DNA from: Cranoglanis bouderius
Lineage: Eukaryota > Chordata > Actinopteri > Siluriformes > Cranoglanididae
DNA: 64,000 nt
Assembly: GCA_023630585.1 (NCBI GenBank)
Contig: CM042553.1
Span: 21,110,020 to 21,174,019 of the forward strand
Direction: 5' to 3'
The notes beneath the pieces are model-generated. The model was not told the DNA's origin and did not search any database. It saw nothing but the letters and a program-made list of their open reading frames with translations. This document shows positions 45,500-56,565 of the stretch, piece after piece (positions within the stretch are counted from its first letter, which is position 1; each line of letters opens with the position of its first letter). The translations under genes were made by a program, and so were the position numbers.

Positions 45500-46970
45500 G
45501 AACAGCGGTTGTGTCCATTCTACATTCAGTAGGGGTAAATCAGAATGCAATAGGACCCACTCATAAAGGTGGTCACACTCTTGACATTATACTAACATAC
45601 GGATTAAATATAGAAAATATAGTCGCATTTCCGCAGTCTGAAGCTATCTCAGATCATTATCTCAGTTTTATCAATAACCTCCCAGAGATATCAACTATGA
45701 TTCGATCACCATCTGATCCCATAGAACTTGATCAGCTTAAAAGAAAAATAATTAGAGAGAAAAAGCGAGCACCCTGGTATAATGATCACACACGCACCTT
45801 AAAACAGATCACTCGACAATTAGAACGTAAATGGCGTCAAACCAAATTGGTAGTATTTCAAACAGCATGGAAGGAAAGCCTCCTGAATTATAGGAAATCT
45901 CTTAGTGCTGCTAGATCAGTCTATCTCTCTACCTTAATTGAAGATAACAAAAATAATCGTAGATTCATATTTAATACTATAGCAAAATTAACTAGGAATA
46001 AAACTGGCACAGAAACAGGCACACAATCATTATATAGCAGCGATGATTTCATGAGTTTTTTCATTGGCAAAATTGAAGATATTAGACAAAAAATTCAGAC
46101 TATTAATTTTAAAACCAGACAGTCTTATAACTAACCCTGTAGATAATAATATAGCAATATCAGATCAACGGTTGGAATGTTTTACTCCCCTTAGAGAGAC
46201 CGAACTAATTTAATTAATTCTTCAAAATCATCAACTCGTATACTGGATCCCTTACCTACATGTTTCTTCAAACAGATTATTCCAGAAGTAATCAAACCCC
46301 TTCTAAAAATAATCAATTCTTCCCTTAGCACTGGGTATGTACCTAAATCATTTAAACTAGCAGTTATCAAACCCCTGATTAAAAAACCTGACCTCGACCC
46401 CTGTCAATTGTCCAGCTATAGGCCAATATCAAATCTCCCCTTTATCTCCAAGATCTTAGAAAACGTTGTACAGCAGCCTCATCATAGCACAGAGACAGCG
46501 CTGGTTAAAGTGGTAAATGATCAGGGTTGTGTCTCCATGCTTGTGTTGCTTGACCTTAGTGCAGCTTTTGATACAATTGATCATACTATTCTCCTTGGTA
46601 GACTACAAAATGTTGTTGGCATTAAGGGAGCGGCCCTCTCCTGGCTCAGGTTTTATTTGACTGATTGTTATCAGTTTGTAGATGTAAATGGTGAATTATC
46701 TATGCATACTGAGGTAAAGTTTGGTGTTCTGCAAGGTTCTGTTTTAGGCCAACTGTTTTTTTCTTTGTATATGCTACCTCTGGGTCAAAATATTCGTAAA
46801 CATGGAATTAGCTTCCACTGTTATGCTGATGACACACGGTTGTATGTTTCAGCAAAGCCAGATGACAGACACCAGTTTAATAAAATTGAGGAATGTGTAA
46901 AGGACATTAGACAGTGGATGCTTATTAACTTCCTCTTACTGAATTCTGACAAGACTGAAGTACTTATACT

Positions 46971-47735
46971 TGTTAGGTTTCCCCTTCTCTAGTTCTCACT
47001 ACGCCGCAAGGAGTAGCGAGTGGCATGCTTCCGCATTCCATTGCGCGCATTCCAGCGCTATTCAAAAACTTTCCGATGGACGTTTTATTCATGAACTCAC
47101 GTTTTGTTTACCTCTGCCATGTGTATTCATGTTTTCGTTCACGTCATGTCTCCGCCTCCTGTGTTTCCCCATGTGCGTTTGTTTTCGTTCGTGTCATGTC
47201 TCCGCCTCCTCATTTGTTCATGTGTCTTGATGTCAGGTGTTTTTGATTTGGATATGTGTTTAAATACGCCACTCCGTTTCCGCTTCGGCGCGGAGTATTA
47301 GCTTTAGCTTAGCTTTAGTTTAGTTTAGCTTTTTCCCGTGGTTTCCAGACCACCTTCTAGCCGTGGGCATTTATTTCCTTAGCTTATCATTCGTGGTTTC
47401 CAGACCACCTTTCTAGCCTTGCGTTCTTATTCCTTAGCTCGTAGTTCGTGGTTTCCAGACCACCGCCTAGCCTAGCGTATATCTCCCTGTGTTTTCCGGA
47501 TCTTCTACCAGTTGTGGATTACTGTGTTTCTCATTTGGATTACTTCTATCTTTTTTTGGATCACTGCCTCAACGGCCAAGTATAATATCCTTTTGGATAA
47601 CGGTGACATTTCTGTTCATGCATTTATGTTGGATGGAGTCTTTTGTTTGTTATTGTTTGAACTGTTCCTAATAAACTGACCACTTTCCCCTGCAAATGCA
47701 TCCTGCTTCTCACCTTTACCCCACGGGTCATAACA
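46971..47735 (+). mobile_element. solo LTR (765 bp)
   Basis: Begins tgttaggtttcccc, ends cgggtcataaca. Exact 5-bp target duplication atact at 46966-46970 and 47736-47740, restoring the LINE sequence when removed. Contains aataaactgacc near the 3' end (polyadenylation signal). Contains a local repeat of cgtggtttccagaccacc (three copies, 47336-47464). Confidence 0.93.
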
Positions 47736-49870
47736 ATACTAGGACCACATGCAGCTAGAAGTAAGTTTTCTGATTCCATTGTAACTCTGGATGTCCTTTC
47801 TGTTTCAACATGCGCAACAGACCTTCATGTGATTATTGACTCCAGTTTTTCATTTGATGCCCATGTAGATAATATTACTAGGATAGCCTTCTTTCACCTC
47901 AGAAATATTGCTAAGATAAGAAATATAATGTCACTACACGATGCAGAAAAATTAGTCCATGCTTTCGTCACCTCTAGATTGGATTATTGCCTTACTGTCT
48001 GGATGTTCCAGTAGGAGCATAAAGAAACTCCAGTTAGTCCAGAATTCAGCTGCAAGAGTCCTCATTAGAACCAGAAGATATGACCACATCACCCCTATCT
48101 TATCCACACTGCATTGGCTCCCAGTGAATTTTCGCATTGATTATAAAATACTACTATTGACTTATAAAGCTCTAAATGGCTTCGTGCCACAGTACCTAAG
48201 CGAACTTTTGGTCTTTTATGATCCGTCACGCCTACTTCGATCAAAAGGTGCAGGCTATTTGTTGGTACCTGGAATAGTGAAGGCTACAGCAGGGGGAAGA
48301 GCTTTCTCTTACAAAGCCCCACAGTTATGGAACAGCCTTCCAATTAGTGTTTGGGACTCAGACACAGTCTCAGTGTTTAAGTCCAGGCTGAAAACATATT
48401 TGTTTAGTCAAGCTTTTTGTGAATAGTTTTTTTTTAGGACTCCAATTACCACAAACAGTTTGGCATCAAGTCTGCATCAGTGAACAGTGGTGAATTTCAA
48501 CAAATTCAACAAAACATTTGGTGAATTTCAACAAAACAGACTTCATATAAAAACTGTAATGAATGTTCATGGTTTCACAACTGCTATTTGACCATGTAGT
48601 ATTAGTACATTTATAGAAGAGATTTATTTATTTATAATCGCACTATCCGGTGTCACCCAGATGAGGATGGGTTCCCTTTTGAGTCTGGTTCCTCTCAAGG
48701 TTTCTTCCTCATAACGTCTCAGGGAATTTTTCCTTGCCACAGTCGCCTCTGGCTTGCAAACCTGTGAGTAACAAAGCACTAGTTTAAAATAATAGTTTAA
48801 ATTAAAAATATTTTTTTCCTACCTAAAGAATAATTAAATAAATATTAAAGTTGTATTTAGTCAATAAAACTATTAACAATGATTTTTTAAATATTATGAC
48901 TAGTTATTTGCCATGGCCTACACAAACAATGTTTATGACCCTAACAGAACCAGCCCTATTTGGGCCAAATCCCTGGAGGACTAAAATATGGACTGGCTTT
49001 GCTCTTCCAAGGGGTGGTTCCTTCGGATAGTATGCCAGTATGCTTTTATAATACTGCACACAATATACCTTCACGGTAACTGAACACGGTAATTTATTAG
49101 CATGAAACCAGTATGAAACATACTTCACAGTCCACTAAAACACCAGCGTACAATCATATATACAGTACTGTGCAAAAGTCTTGTAGAGACATGCTGTAAA
49201 GCAAAGAAATAAGGAAATAAAATGTTTTCACATAAAAATTATTACAAAGTCAATATTTCGTGTGATAAATTGCTGCTTTTAAAACAAAAATGCATCAATA
49301 GGCTCAGGTACCCTTCATGCAGTTTTATAAGGAAAATAGCTGGTAAGTTTTTCTAAGCATCTTGGAAAATTTGTCACAGTTCTTCTAGGGACTTTGTCAC
49401 ATTTCTGTTTTGGCAGGTAATCTCTGACAGATTTCATTATGTTTTATTCATCTGAAAAGTAGTCTATTACTGTACATAATGTTACTTTAATGACATTTTT
49501 TTCCTTTCAATTTTTAATTTTAATTTTTGTTGGAAAATTAATTTTTGGAAAACTAAAATGTTATTGCTGACCCATTAATACAGAAGTCATAAATAAACTT
49601 CTAAGATAAGCTTTATATCAAAAACATTTAGGTTGCACAAAGTACTGGATATTTGTTTAATAAAAATATTTTATGTCCCGTTTAGATTTGAAATAAATTA
49701 CAAGACTGGGCCAAATGAGGGTGATGACATTGCTTTCCAGTTCAGGCCTGAGCTACACACTGTGGTCTATAACAGTTACAAGAATGGAAAGTGGGGAGAT
49801 CAAAAGTCAGCAGAGGAGGCGCTATTTGCTAAAGGAGAAGGATTTGATATAATCATGATTATTAGACCAG

Positions 49871-50554
49871 TGTTAGGTCGCGCAAGAAGCGCGACTTCAA
49901 TCCCCAGAACTCTTATCCACACACTCCACACTACACTTCCCAGCAAGCTCGGCGGCCTACAAACATGGCCGCCAGGGACTACAACACCCACACACTACCT
50001 CGGTCACAATCACCCTCGTTCTAATCCCGCGCACCTGTCTTCTATTTTCACTAACACGTTATTTAAGGACTTTTGTGTTACAGGGCTAACGCGAAGTATC
50101 GTTTGTTTCTTCCAAATCGACTGAGCTACTTCATTCTGGACTGATTCTCACGGCATTTGAAACTAAGCTAAGTACCTTGGACTCCGACTTCATCTCAAGC
50201 CCTCTTTCTATTTTACACATCTCTGTGATAGGTTTGCTTGCACAAGTGTTTGATTTTATGTTAGCGCAAATAGCTAGCACACTTTATTTAGTCACCGCTA
50301 TTTTGTTGTATGGGTTCTCTGTTGGATGCTGTTTTCTCCGTTTGATTTTGCCGTAGTAAAGTGTGTGTCCTTTTTTTTTACTGCTAGCGCTAACACTTTT
50401 GAGAGTGTGTTTAATCTTGATCACGTTATCCTGCGAAGACTCGAAACCTTCTATAAACCTGTTGTTTGCCCTGTGTCCTTTTCACATGTGTGCTGAATAA
50501 ACTGACGAAGTTTTTGACCGCAACTGTGTCCAGCTTACTTCTGGTGCTGTAACA
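49871..50554 (+). repeat. 5' LTR with promoter and poly(A) signal
   Basis: tgttaggtcgcgcaagaagc at the start, gctgtaaca at the end. TATA-like tatttaa at 50060-50066 lies 31 bp before gcgaagtat (50091), the probable RNA start. aataaa at 50496-50501. Confidence 0.93.
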
Positions 50555-50556
50555 GA

Positions 50557-50565
50557 ATACTTCGC
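50557..50565 (+). promoter_or_regulatory. putative self-priming primer-binding site
   Basis: atacttcgc, two bases after the 5' LTR, is the exact complement of gcgaagtat at 50091-50099, which sits at the predicted 5' end of the transcript. No tRNA-like PBS beginning TGG is present. Self-priming from the RNA 5' end is established for Tf1 and inferred for sushi-type elements. Confidence 0.6.
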
Positions 50566-50571
50566 CTCGAC

Positions 50572-53500
50572 ATGGACGCAGCGGAGGAAATTCGTCAAGC
50601 AATCGCAGCACACGGTCAAATTATCAACGCGCAACAACAACGCTTGGGAGAAATGGATCAGAGTCTTCAACTTCTCTCTCAAGTCACGGCTACAGCAACG
50701 CAGCGCGCCGCTCCCACATCCTTTTCTACGCCTCGACTGCCTATGCCCTTACCCGATAAGTACAACGGTGACACTGGTTTATGTAAGGGTTTCATCTTAC
50801 AATGCTCCTTATACTTTGACTGTTGTGGGGAAATGGGGGATCATGAGAAAGTGGCGCGATTCATCTCCTTACTAACAGGCAAGGCTTTAAGGTGGGCGGC
50901 GGCAGTAAGAGAACGAGGCGGAGATGCGGTGGCTTCCTATGACACCTTCGTCTCCATGTTCCGGCGAGTGTTCGACCACGCCCCCGATCACCAGGAAGTC
51001 GGGGAACGGCTCCTAACACTGAGGCAAGGCTCACTTCGAGTGGCGGATTACGCGTTAGAATTTCGGACTATCGCTGCGGGTAGCGGCTGGAATGACGTGG
51101 CGTTAAAAGCTGTCTTCCGTCAGGGCCTTAATCCCGCCATAATCACTGAGATGGCCTGCCGCGATGAGCCTCTTAACCTGGACTCGTTAATTGATCTCGC
51201 CATTCGCCTCGATCAACTTCTCTACAGCCGTAGGCATCCATCTCAGCACCCTGAACCAACCCGACTCCCCGCTAGCGACGAACCCATGCAAATCGGCCAT
51301 GCTAAACTGGACCCCAACGAGAAAGAAAGGAGACGCCGAGAGAACCTATGTCTCTACTGTGGCCGCGCTGATCACTCTCTTCACTCCTGCCCTGTCCGCC
51401 CCACAAGCTTAACTCCGACGAGGGGCGGACAACGCACCCATTCAACCCCGGTGAGTCAGATTCCTGATGTTACTTCATGTTCTTTTACTTTACCCGTCTA
51501 CCTTGAACATTCAGGTGTCTGTACTCTTGTTACAGCCATGCTCGACTCCGGAGCAGCGGGCAACTTCATTGACGAGGAAATAGTGTGTCAGCTTGACCTC
51601 GACACTCGTCCCCTACCTCAGCCGCTAAAGATCCAGGCCATCGACGGTACGCCCATCGGAAACATCACCCGCCACACACACACCCTGGGGCTTCGTGTCA
51701 GCGCTCTCCACCACGAAGAATTATCCTTCTGGGTCATCAAATCTACCCGATACCCCGTGGTTTTGGGCTTACCGTGGCTGAGAAAACATAACCCTCACAT
51801 TTCCTGGGCCAACCAACAAATACTCAACTGGTCACCCTTCTGTCACCAACAATGCCTCAACACCCTATCACTCACTGTCGCCACTACATCCGTTGAAAGC
51901 CCTGAAAACGCACCCACCGTCTGTATACCCCACGAATATAACGATCTTAAGGAGGTATTTAGTAAACTCAGGGCTAGCGGTCTTCCACCCCATCGTTCTT
52001 ATGACTGTTCCATAGACCTCCTGCCGGGTATGACTCCGCCACGTGGACATATATATCCCCTGTCCCAAGCAGAACATAAAGCCATGTCCGAATACATTCA
52101 GGAGGCTCTCCAACAGGGATATATTCGCCACTCCACCTCCCCGGCAGCAGCCAGCTTCTTTTTCGTGGCCAAGAAAGGAGGGGGCCTTCGGCCTTGCATT
52201 GACTACCGAGGGCTCAACCGCGCCTCGGTGAAATATCCCTACCCTCTTCCACTCGTCCCTTCCGCCTTAGAACAACTTCGTGAAGCCCGATATTTCACCA
52301 AATTGGACCTCCGTAGCGCGTACAACCTGGTGCGTATCCGGGAAGGGGATGAGTGGAAGACTGCCTTCAGCACAACAACAGGTCACTACGAATACCTCGT
52401 AATGCCGTATGGGCTAACTAACGCGCCCTCAGTATTCCAATGCCTAATTAATGACGTACTGAGAGACATGTTAGGAAAATTCGTGGTGGCCTATATTGAC
52501 GACATTTTGATTTACTCCCCCAACTACAAACTCCACGTATCTCAAGTACGCCAGGTTCTCACACGCCTACTAGAAAATGGACTATATGTAAAGGCAGAAA
52601 AGTGTGAATTCCACACTAATACTACGACCTTCTTAGGTTACGTCATTAGCCCCGAGGGAGTGGCCATGGACAAAAGTAAGGTCACGGCGGTAACACAATG
52701 GCCCACTCCTACTACCATCAAGGAGCTCCAAAGCTTCTTAGGTTTCGCCAACTTCTACCGACGCTTTATCCGGGGTTTTAGTTCGATTGCCCTACCCCTT
52801 ACTTCTCTGTTGCGGGGCGGTCCCCGCCGTCTGGTTTGGAACCACGAGGCCGAGGGGGCATTCTCCAGACTCAAAACGGCTTTCACCACGGCTCCTATCC
52901 TCAAGCACCCAGACCCTTCCTGTCCCTTCGTAGTAGAAGTAGATGCCTCTGAGGCGGGGGTGGGGGCCGTATTATCCCAACGTCTAGGGGAAAAACCAAA
53001 ACTTCACCCCGTCGCTTTCTTTTCGAAAAAGCTATCGCCGGCAGAACAGAATTATGACGTGGGAGATCGTGAACTGCTAGCTATAAAATTAGCTTTGGAG
53101 GAGTGGCGACACTGGCTAGAGGGGGCAGAACACCCGTTTACCGTTTTCACAGATCACAAGAACTTAGAATATCTGCACACAGCCAAACGACTAAACCCTC
53201 GCCAAGCACGTTGGTCTTTGTTTTTCGCACGGTTTCAGTTTACCCTTTCTTATCGCCCCGGGTCTAAGAACCACAAGGCGGACGCCCTTTCCCGACTCCA
53301 CACTAGGGATTCACCACCTTCCAAACCCGACCACATCCTGCCTCCCTCCTGTTTTGTCGGTAATGTGCACTGGGAGTTCGACAATTTACTTCACAAATTC
53401 CCACGTAGGTACGTACCGTCTGCTTGTCCTCCCACAAAATTGTTTGTCCCTTCTACCTACAGAACCCGATTAATAAGATGGGCTCACACGGTTCCCGGTA

Positions 53501-54954
53501 CCGCTCACCCCGGTTCCCTACGCACATACCACCTTTTGTCCCACAAGTACTGGTGGCCCAACATGGCCCAAGAAGTACTACAGGCGGTCAAATCTTGTGA
53601 CATCTGCGCCCAAACTAAGGTACCCAGAACCTTCCCTGCCGGCAAACTCATGCCACTACCCACTCCTCAACGACCTTGGTCACACCTTGCAGTAGACTTC
53701 ATCACGGACCTCCCCAATTCTCTAGGCCACACCACCGTTTTTGTTATTTTAGATCGGTTCTCCAAATCCCTCCGTCTAATTTCCTTGCCCAATCTACCAT
53801 CAGCCTTCCACACAGCAGAACTTATATTCTCGCATGTATTTCGTTATTTTGGGATCCCCGAAGACATAGTTAGCGATCGGGGACCGCAGTTCATATCTCG
53901 CGTATGGTCCGGCTTTATGGGTAAATTGGGAGTGAATGTGAGCCTTACGTCGGGATACCACCCCGAATCCAACGGGCAAGCGGAACGGGTTAACCAAGAA
54001 GTCGGAAGGATGCTCCGTTCGTTCTGTCACAAAAATCCCTCTGATTGGGCCCGCTTCCTGCCCTGGGTGGAATACGCCCAGAACTCACTCCGCCATTCTG
54101 CCACTAACCTGACCCCATTCCAATGCGTGCTCGGTTATCAGCCCCCTCTATTTCCGTGGGACGCCACGGCCACGGACGCACCAGCCGTAAACGAATGGTT
54201 TGACCGCAGTGAACAGGTCTGGGCAAGCACCCATAGGAGACTAAAACAAGCAGCCTCAAAATCAAAGGCCCAAGCGGATCGCCACCGACAGGTAACACCA
54301 CGCTACCAACCCGGTGAACGGGTATGGCTCTCCACCCAAAACTTGCACCTCAAACATCCCTGCCAGAAGCTCTGTCCTCGTTATCTCGGCCCCTTCAAAG
54401 TCATCAGGCCCATCAATGAGGTAACCTACAGACTAGCCATCCCCAAACACTGGCGCATTTCCCCCTCGTTTCACGTTTCTCTCCTGAAACCCTTCCACAC
54501 AGGCATCCTCACCTCTCAAAACCCGTCCAATCCACCTCCCCCACAGGAAGTTGACGGACAACCGGCCTATCAAATTCATCAGATTCTAAAATCCCGGCGA
54601 CGTCAAGGTAAACTTCAGTACCTCATTGACTGGGAGGGGTACGGGCCCGAGGAACAGAGCTGGGTGGCGGCCAAGGACATGCTGGACCCTGAAATGGTGG
54701 ACGAATTTCACCGCATCCATCCAGAATACCCAAAACCTAGACCCAGAGGTCGACCCAGGCAGGGAGAGGCTCCCGGAGTGAGCCCTTTGGGGGGGGGCTC
54801 TGTTAGGTCGCGCAAGAAGCGCGACTTCAATCCCCAGAACTCTTATCCACACACTCCACACTACACTTCCCAGCAAGCTCGGCGGCCTACAAACATGGCC
54901 GCCAGGGACTACAACACCCACACACTACCTCGGTCACAATCACCCTCGTTCTAA
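50572..54954 (+). CDS. gag-pol polyprotein of the chromovirus (1460 aa)
   Basis: Single uninterrupted frame beginning 18 nt after the LTR. In order: Gag with the RNA-binding zinc knuckle CLYCGRADHSLHSC at residues 260-273; aspartic protease AMLDSGAAGNFID (catalytic Asp 325); reverse transcriptase with LDLRSAYNLVRI and YIDDILIYS (residues about 641-649); RNase H (EVDASEAGVGAVL, YRPGSKNHKADALSR); integrase with an H-H-C-C zinc domain (HPGSLRTYHLL ... CDICAQTK) and DDE core (VDFITDLP, VSDRGPQF, HPESNGQAERVNQE); and a chromodomain at about 1333-1395 (YLIDWEGYGPEEQSWVAAKD). Gag and Pol are fused without a frameshift. The ORF runs on into the 3' LTR, so the true stop (54952-54954) is LTR-encoded. 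No inactivating change is visible. Confidence 0.97.
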   Translation: MDAAEEIRQAIAAHGQIINAQQQRLGEMDQSLQLLSQVTATATQRAAPTSFSTPRLPMPLPDKYNGDTGLCKGFILQCSLYFDCCGEMGDHEKVARFISLLTGKALRWAAAVRERGGDAVASYDTFVSMFRRVFDHAPDHQEVGERLLTLRQGSLRVADYALEFRTIAAGSGWNDVALKAVFRQGLNPAIITEMACRDEPLNLDSLIDLAIRLDQLLYSRRHPSQHPEPTRLPASDEPMQIGHAKLDPNEKERRRRENLCLYCGRADHSLHSCPVRPTSLTPTRGGQRTHSTPVSQIPDVTSCSFTLPVYLEHSGVCTLVTAMLDSGAAGNFIDEEIVCQLDLDTRPLPQPLKIQAIDGTPIGNITRHTHTLGLRVSALHHEELSFWVIKSTRYPVVLGLPWLRKHNPHISWANQQILNWSPFCHQQCLNTLSLTVATTSVESPENAPTVCIPHEYNDLKEVFSKLRASGLPPHRSYDCSIDLLPGMTPPRGHIYPLSQAEHKAMSEYIQEALQQGYIRHSTSPAAASFFFVAKKGGGLRPCIDYRGLNRASVKYPYPLPLVPSALEQLREARYFTKLDLRSAYNLVRIREGDEWKTAFSTTTGHYEYLVMPYGLTNAPSVFQCLINDVLRDMLGKFVVAYIDDILIYSPNYKLHVSQVRQVLTRLLENGLYVKAEKCEFHTNTTTFLGYVISPEGVAMDKSKVTAVTQWPTPTTIKELQSFLGFANFYRRFIRGFSSIALPLTSLLRGGPRRLVWNHEAEGAFSRLKTAFTTAPILKHPDPSCPFVVEVDASEAGVGAVLSQRLGEKPKLHPVAFFSKKLSPAEQNYDVGDRELLAIKLALEEWRHWLEGAEHPFTVFTDHKNLEYLHTAKRLNPRQARWSLFFARFQFTLSYRPGSKNHKADALSRLHTRDSPPSKPDHILPPSCFVGNVHWEFDNLLHKFPRRYVPSACPPTKLFVPSTYRTRLIRWAHTVPGTAHPGSLRTYHLLSHKYWWPNMAQEVLQAVKSCDICAQTKVPRTFPAGKLMPLPTPQRPWSHLAVDFITDLPNSLGHTTVFVILDRFSKSLRLISLPNLPSAFHTAELIFSHVFRYFGIPEDIVSDRGPQFISRVWSGFMGKLGVNVSLTSGYHPESNGQAERVNQEVGRMLRSFCHKNPSDWARFLPWVEYAQNSLRHSATNLTPFQCVLGYQPPLFPWDATATDAPAVNEWFDRSEQVWASTHRRLKQAASKSKAQADRHRQVTPRYQPGERVWLSTQNLHLKHPCQKLCPRYLGPFKVIRPINEVTYRLAIPKHWRISPSFHVSLLKPFHTGILTSQNPSNPPPPQEVDGQPAYQIHQILKSRRRQGKLQYLIDWEGYGPEEQSWVAAKDMLDPEMVDEFHRIHPEYPKPRPRGRPRQGEAPGVSPLGGGSVRSRKKRDFNPQNSYPHTPHYTSQQARRPTNMAARDYNTHTLPRSQSPSF

Positions 54955-55484
54955 TCCCGCGCACCTGTCTTCTATTTTCACTAACACGTTATTTAAGGAC
55001 TTTTGTGTTACAGGGCTAACGCGAAGTATCGTTTGTTTCTTCCAAATCGACTGAGCTACTTCATTCTGGACTGATTCTCACGGCATTTGAAACTAAGCTA
55101 AGTACCTTGGACTCCGACTTCATCTCAAGCCCTCTTTCTATTTTACACATCTCTGTGATAGGTTTGCTTGCACAAGTGTTTGATTTTATGTTAGCGCAAA
55201 TAGCTAGCACACTTTATTTAGTCACCGCTATTTTGTTGTATGGGTTCTCTGTTGGATGCTGTTTTCTCCGTTTGATTTTGCCGTAGTAAAGTGTGTGTCC
55301 TTTTTTTTTACTGCTAGCGCTAACACTTTTGAGAGTGTGTTTAATCTTGATCACGTTATCCTGCGAAGACTCGAAACCTTCTATAAACCTGTTGTTTGCC
55401 CTGTGTCCTTTTCACATGTGTGCTGAATAAACTGACGAAGTTTTTGACCGCAACTGTGTCCAGCTTACTTCTGGTGCTGTAACA
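54801..55484 (+). repeat. 3' LTR
   Basis: 684 bp, apparently the same as the 5' LTR base for base; the first ~150 bp are also coding (end of gag-pol). Confidence 0.95.
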
Positions 55485-55530
55485 ACCAGATGCATATCAT
55501 GTGAGACGTTTGGAAAGTGAAATGAATTAG

Positions 55531-56565
55531 TGATGGGAAAATTGGATCATTTTACCTACTCTCTCGTTCAGCAAAATGAATGACTCTTTATTCAAGTTAT
55601 TTAGTTCATTTCATTCATTTGAGCAGAGTTCAACTAAAATGTTACATTTTCAATAGCCAAATTCCCCCGACGTCTACTTACAAAAACTTTAATCATATTC
55701 CGAATAAGGAAAAAATGATAATGAAGCCAAGGACAAATGATGAGAAATAGAAATGATTAATTCAGCTGGGTCGTCTCGTCCGAATTGTTGATTCTTTTGT
55801 AACATGACAGCCACATTAATTAGCGTTAGCATTAATTAACTCTTTATTACCAGATTCATCATTATGGAAAAGAACCATAATGATAAAATTCACACACTTA
55901 TAAATTGGAAGAAGTAAAAAAGCTAAAATTTGAGACCAGAAATGCATCATGCAGGGCCGTAGCTAGGGAGTTCTGGGCCCCCTGAAAAAATATTGATGTG
56001 CCACATCATTTACCTGTAACAGAACATGGTAATGTTGTTGTAAACACTTTTATTTCAAAAGTTAAATGTTTAGGGGTGAGCGGTATCAGTAGTATCATTA
56101 GTATCAATAGTATAATTTTAACCTTTAATCTCTCAGTTATAATACTACATAGTCCCTAAATGCTTATATATAGGTCCGAATCTCAGTTGCGCACAGGGGG
56201 CAGGTTGTAACGCTGGGTTAAAATTTGCCTCACTATTACAGCAGTTAGCCGTTAGCCGTGTAAATTCACACAATTCCCTTTTATGATTTTATTTACTGCA
56301 GCATGAGAAAGACAAACTATTATTCAAGACAAACTAATAAAATACTAACAAAAGACAAGAAATTAATAAAATAATAAATAAATAAATAAATAAATAAAAA
56401 AGTACCAGCAATATAATAAGAAGTATTTCTGGTCAGTCTGGCGTCTAACAGCTTAATTAAACATTCAGAAATTTAAAAGAATGCAGTCAAATGTAAAATA
56501 AAACCACTTAAATTACTTATTGTCCTCATTTTTGATGAAGATATATTATGCAGTAGCATATTATT
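55531..56565. other. intergenic, possible hAT-type MITE
   Basis: cagggccgtagctagggagt at about 55950 and a loosely inverted ccagggacatcatagtgggg (complement) near 57755 could be the ends of a non-autonomous element now containing the solo LTR. (TAAA)n near 56370-56400. No gene. Confidence 0.35.

Larger units (their letters stand above)
44900..48425 (+). pseudogene. LINE ORF2: endonuclease and reverse transcriptase
   Basis: Endonuclease part: ETRIKPNEYIVLNEASPPGY, RGGVALIYNDNLG, IIYRTPGPYSEFL, LIVGDFNIHSDNPEDP (catalytic Asp/Asn) and SEAISDHYLSF (His). A 66-codon block of it is repeated in tandem. RT part: YRPISNLPFISKILE, LVLLDLSAAFDTIDHTILL (first Asp), FGVLQGSVLGQLFFSLYML and HCYADDTRLYVSAKP (Asp pair). 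After the solo LTR come FDAHVDNITRIAFFHLRNI and the terminal AFSYKAPQLWNSLPIS and SRLKTYLFSQAFCE. Stops and frame changes near 46134-46400 and the truncated start make it non-functional. Confidence 0.88.
44490..48757 (+). mobile_element. L2-type LINE, nearly complete but decayed, carrying a solo LTR
   Basis: Order: end of the ORF1 esterase (44490-44729), ORF2 endonuclease (about 44900-45660), linker and RT (46200-46990), a solo LTR (46971-47735), the rest of RT (47741-48425) and 3' UTR to 48757, where it is cut off and joined to duplicated galectin sequence. It is the longest copy of the LINE family whose fragments dominate the window. Confidence 0.88.
49871..55484 (+). mobile_element. complete Ty3/gypsy chromovirus-type LTR retrotransposon
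   Basis: Two 684-bp LTRs (49871-50554 and 54801-55484) appear identical. Exact 5-bp target duplication accag at 49866-49870 and 55485-55489. One long gag-pol ORF. A polypurine tract, tttgggggggggctc, lies directly before the 3' LTR. The integrase is followed by a chromodomain, which defines chromoviruses (the sushi-ichi group in fish). All parts needed for autonomy are present. Confidence 0.97.
48757..55530 (+). pseudogene. partial duplicate of the galectin-2 exons, split by a retrotransposon
   Basis: Starts at an abrupt join (ctctggcttg then caaacctgtgagtaacaaag, the donor side of linker exon 7 of the SNTX-galectin gene). It carries copies of exon 8 (about 48952-49030: NQPYLGQIPGGLKYGLALLF) and of the next exon (49686-49870 plus 55485-55500: FEINYKTGPNEGDDIAFQF). 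Exon 8 has lost bases before its donor (GGATA before gtatgc), which would put the next exon out of frame. The second exon is interrupted by the 5.6-kb chromovirus; similarity continues to about 55530. The third galectin exon is absent. It keeps YNSYKNGKWGDQ, closer to the galectin ligand-binding consensus than the intact gene. Confidence 0.88.
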
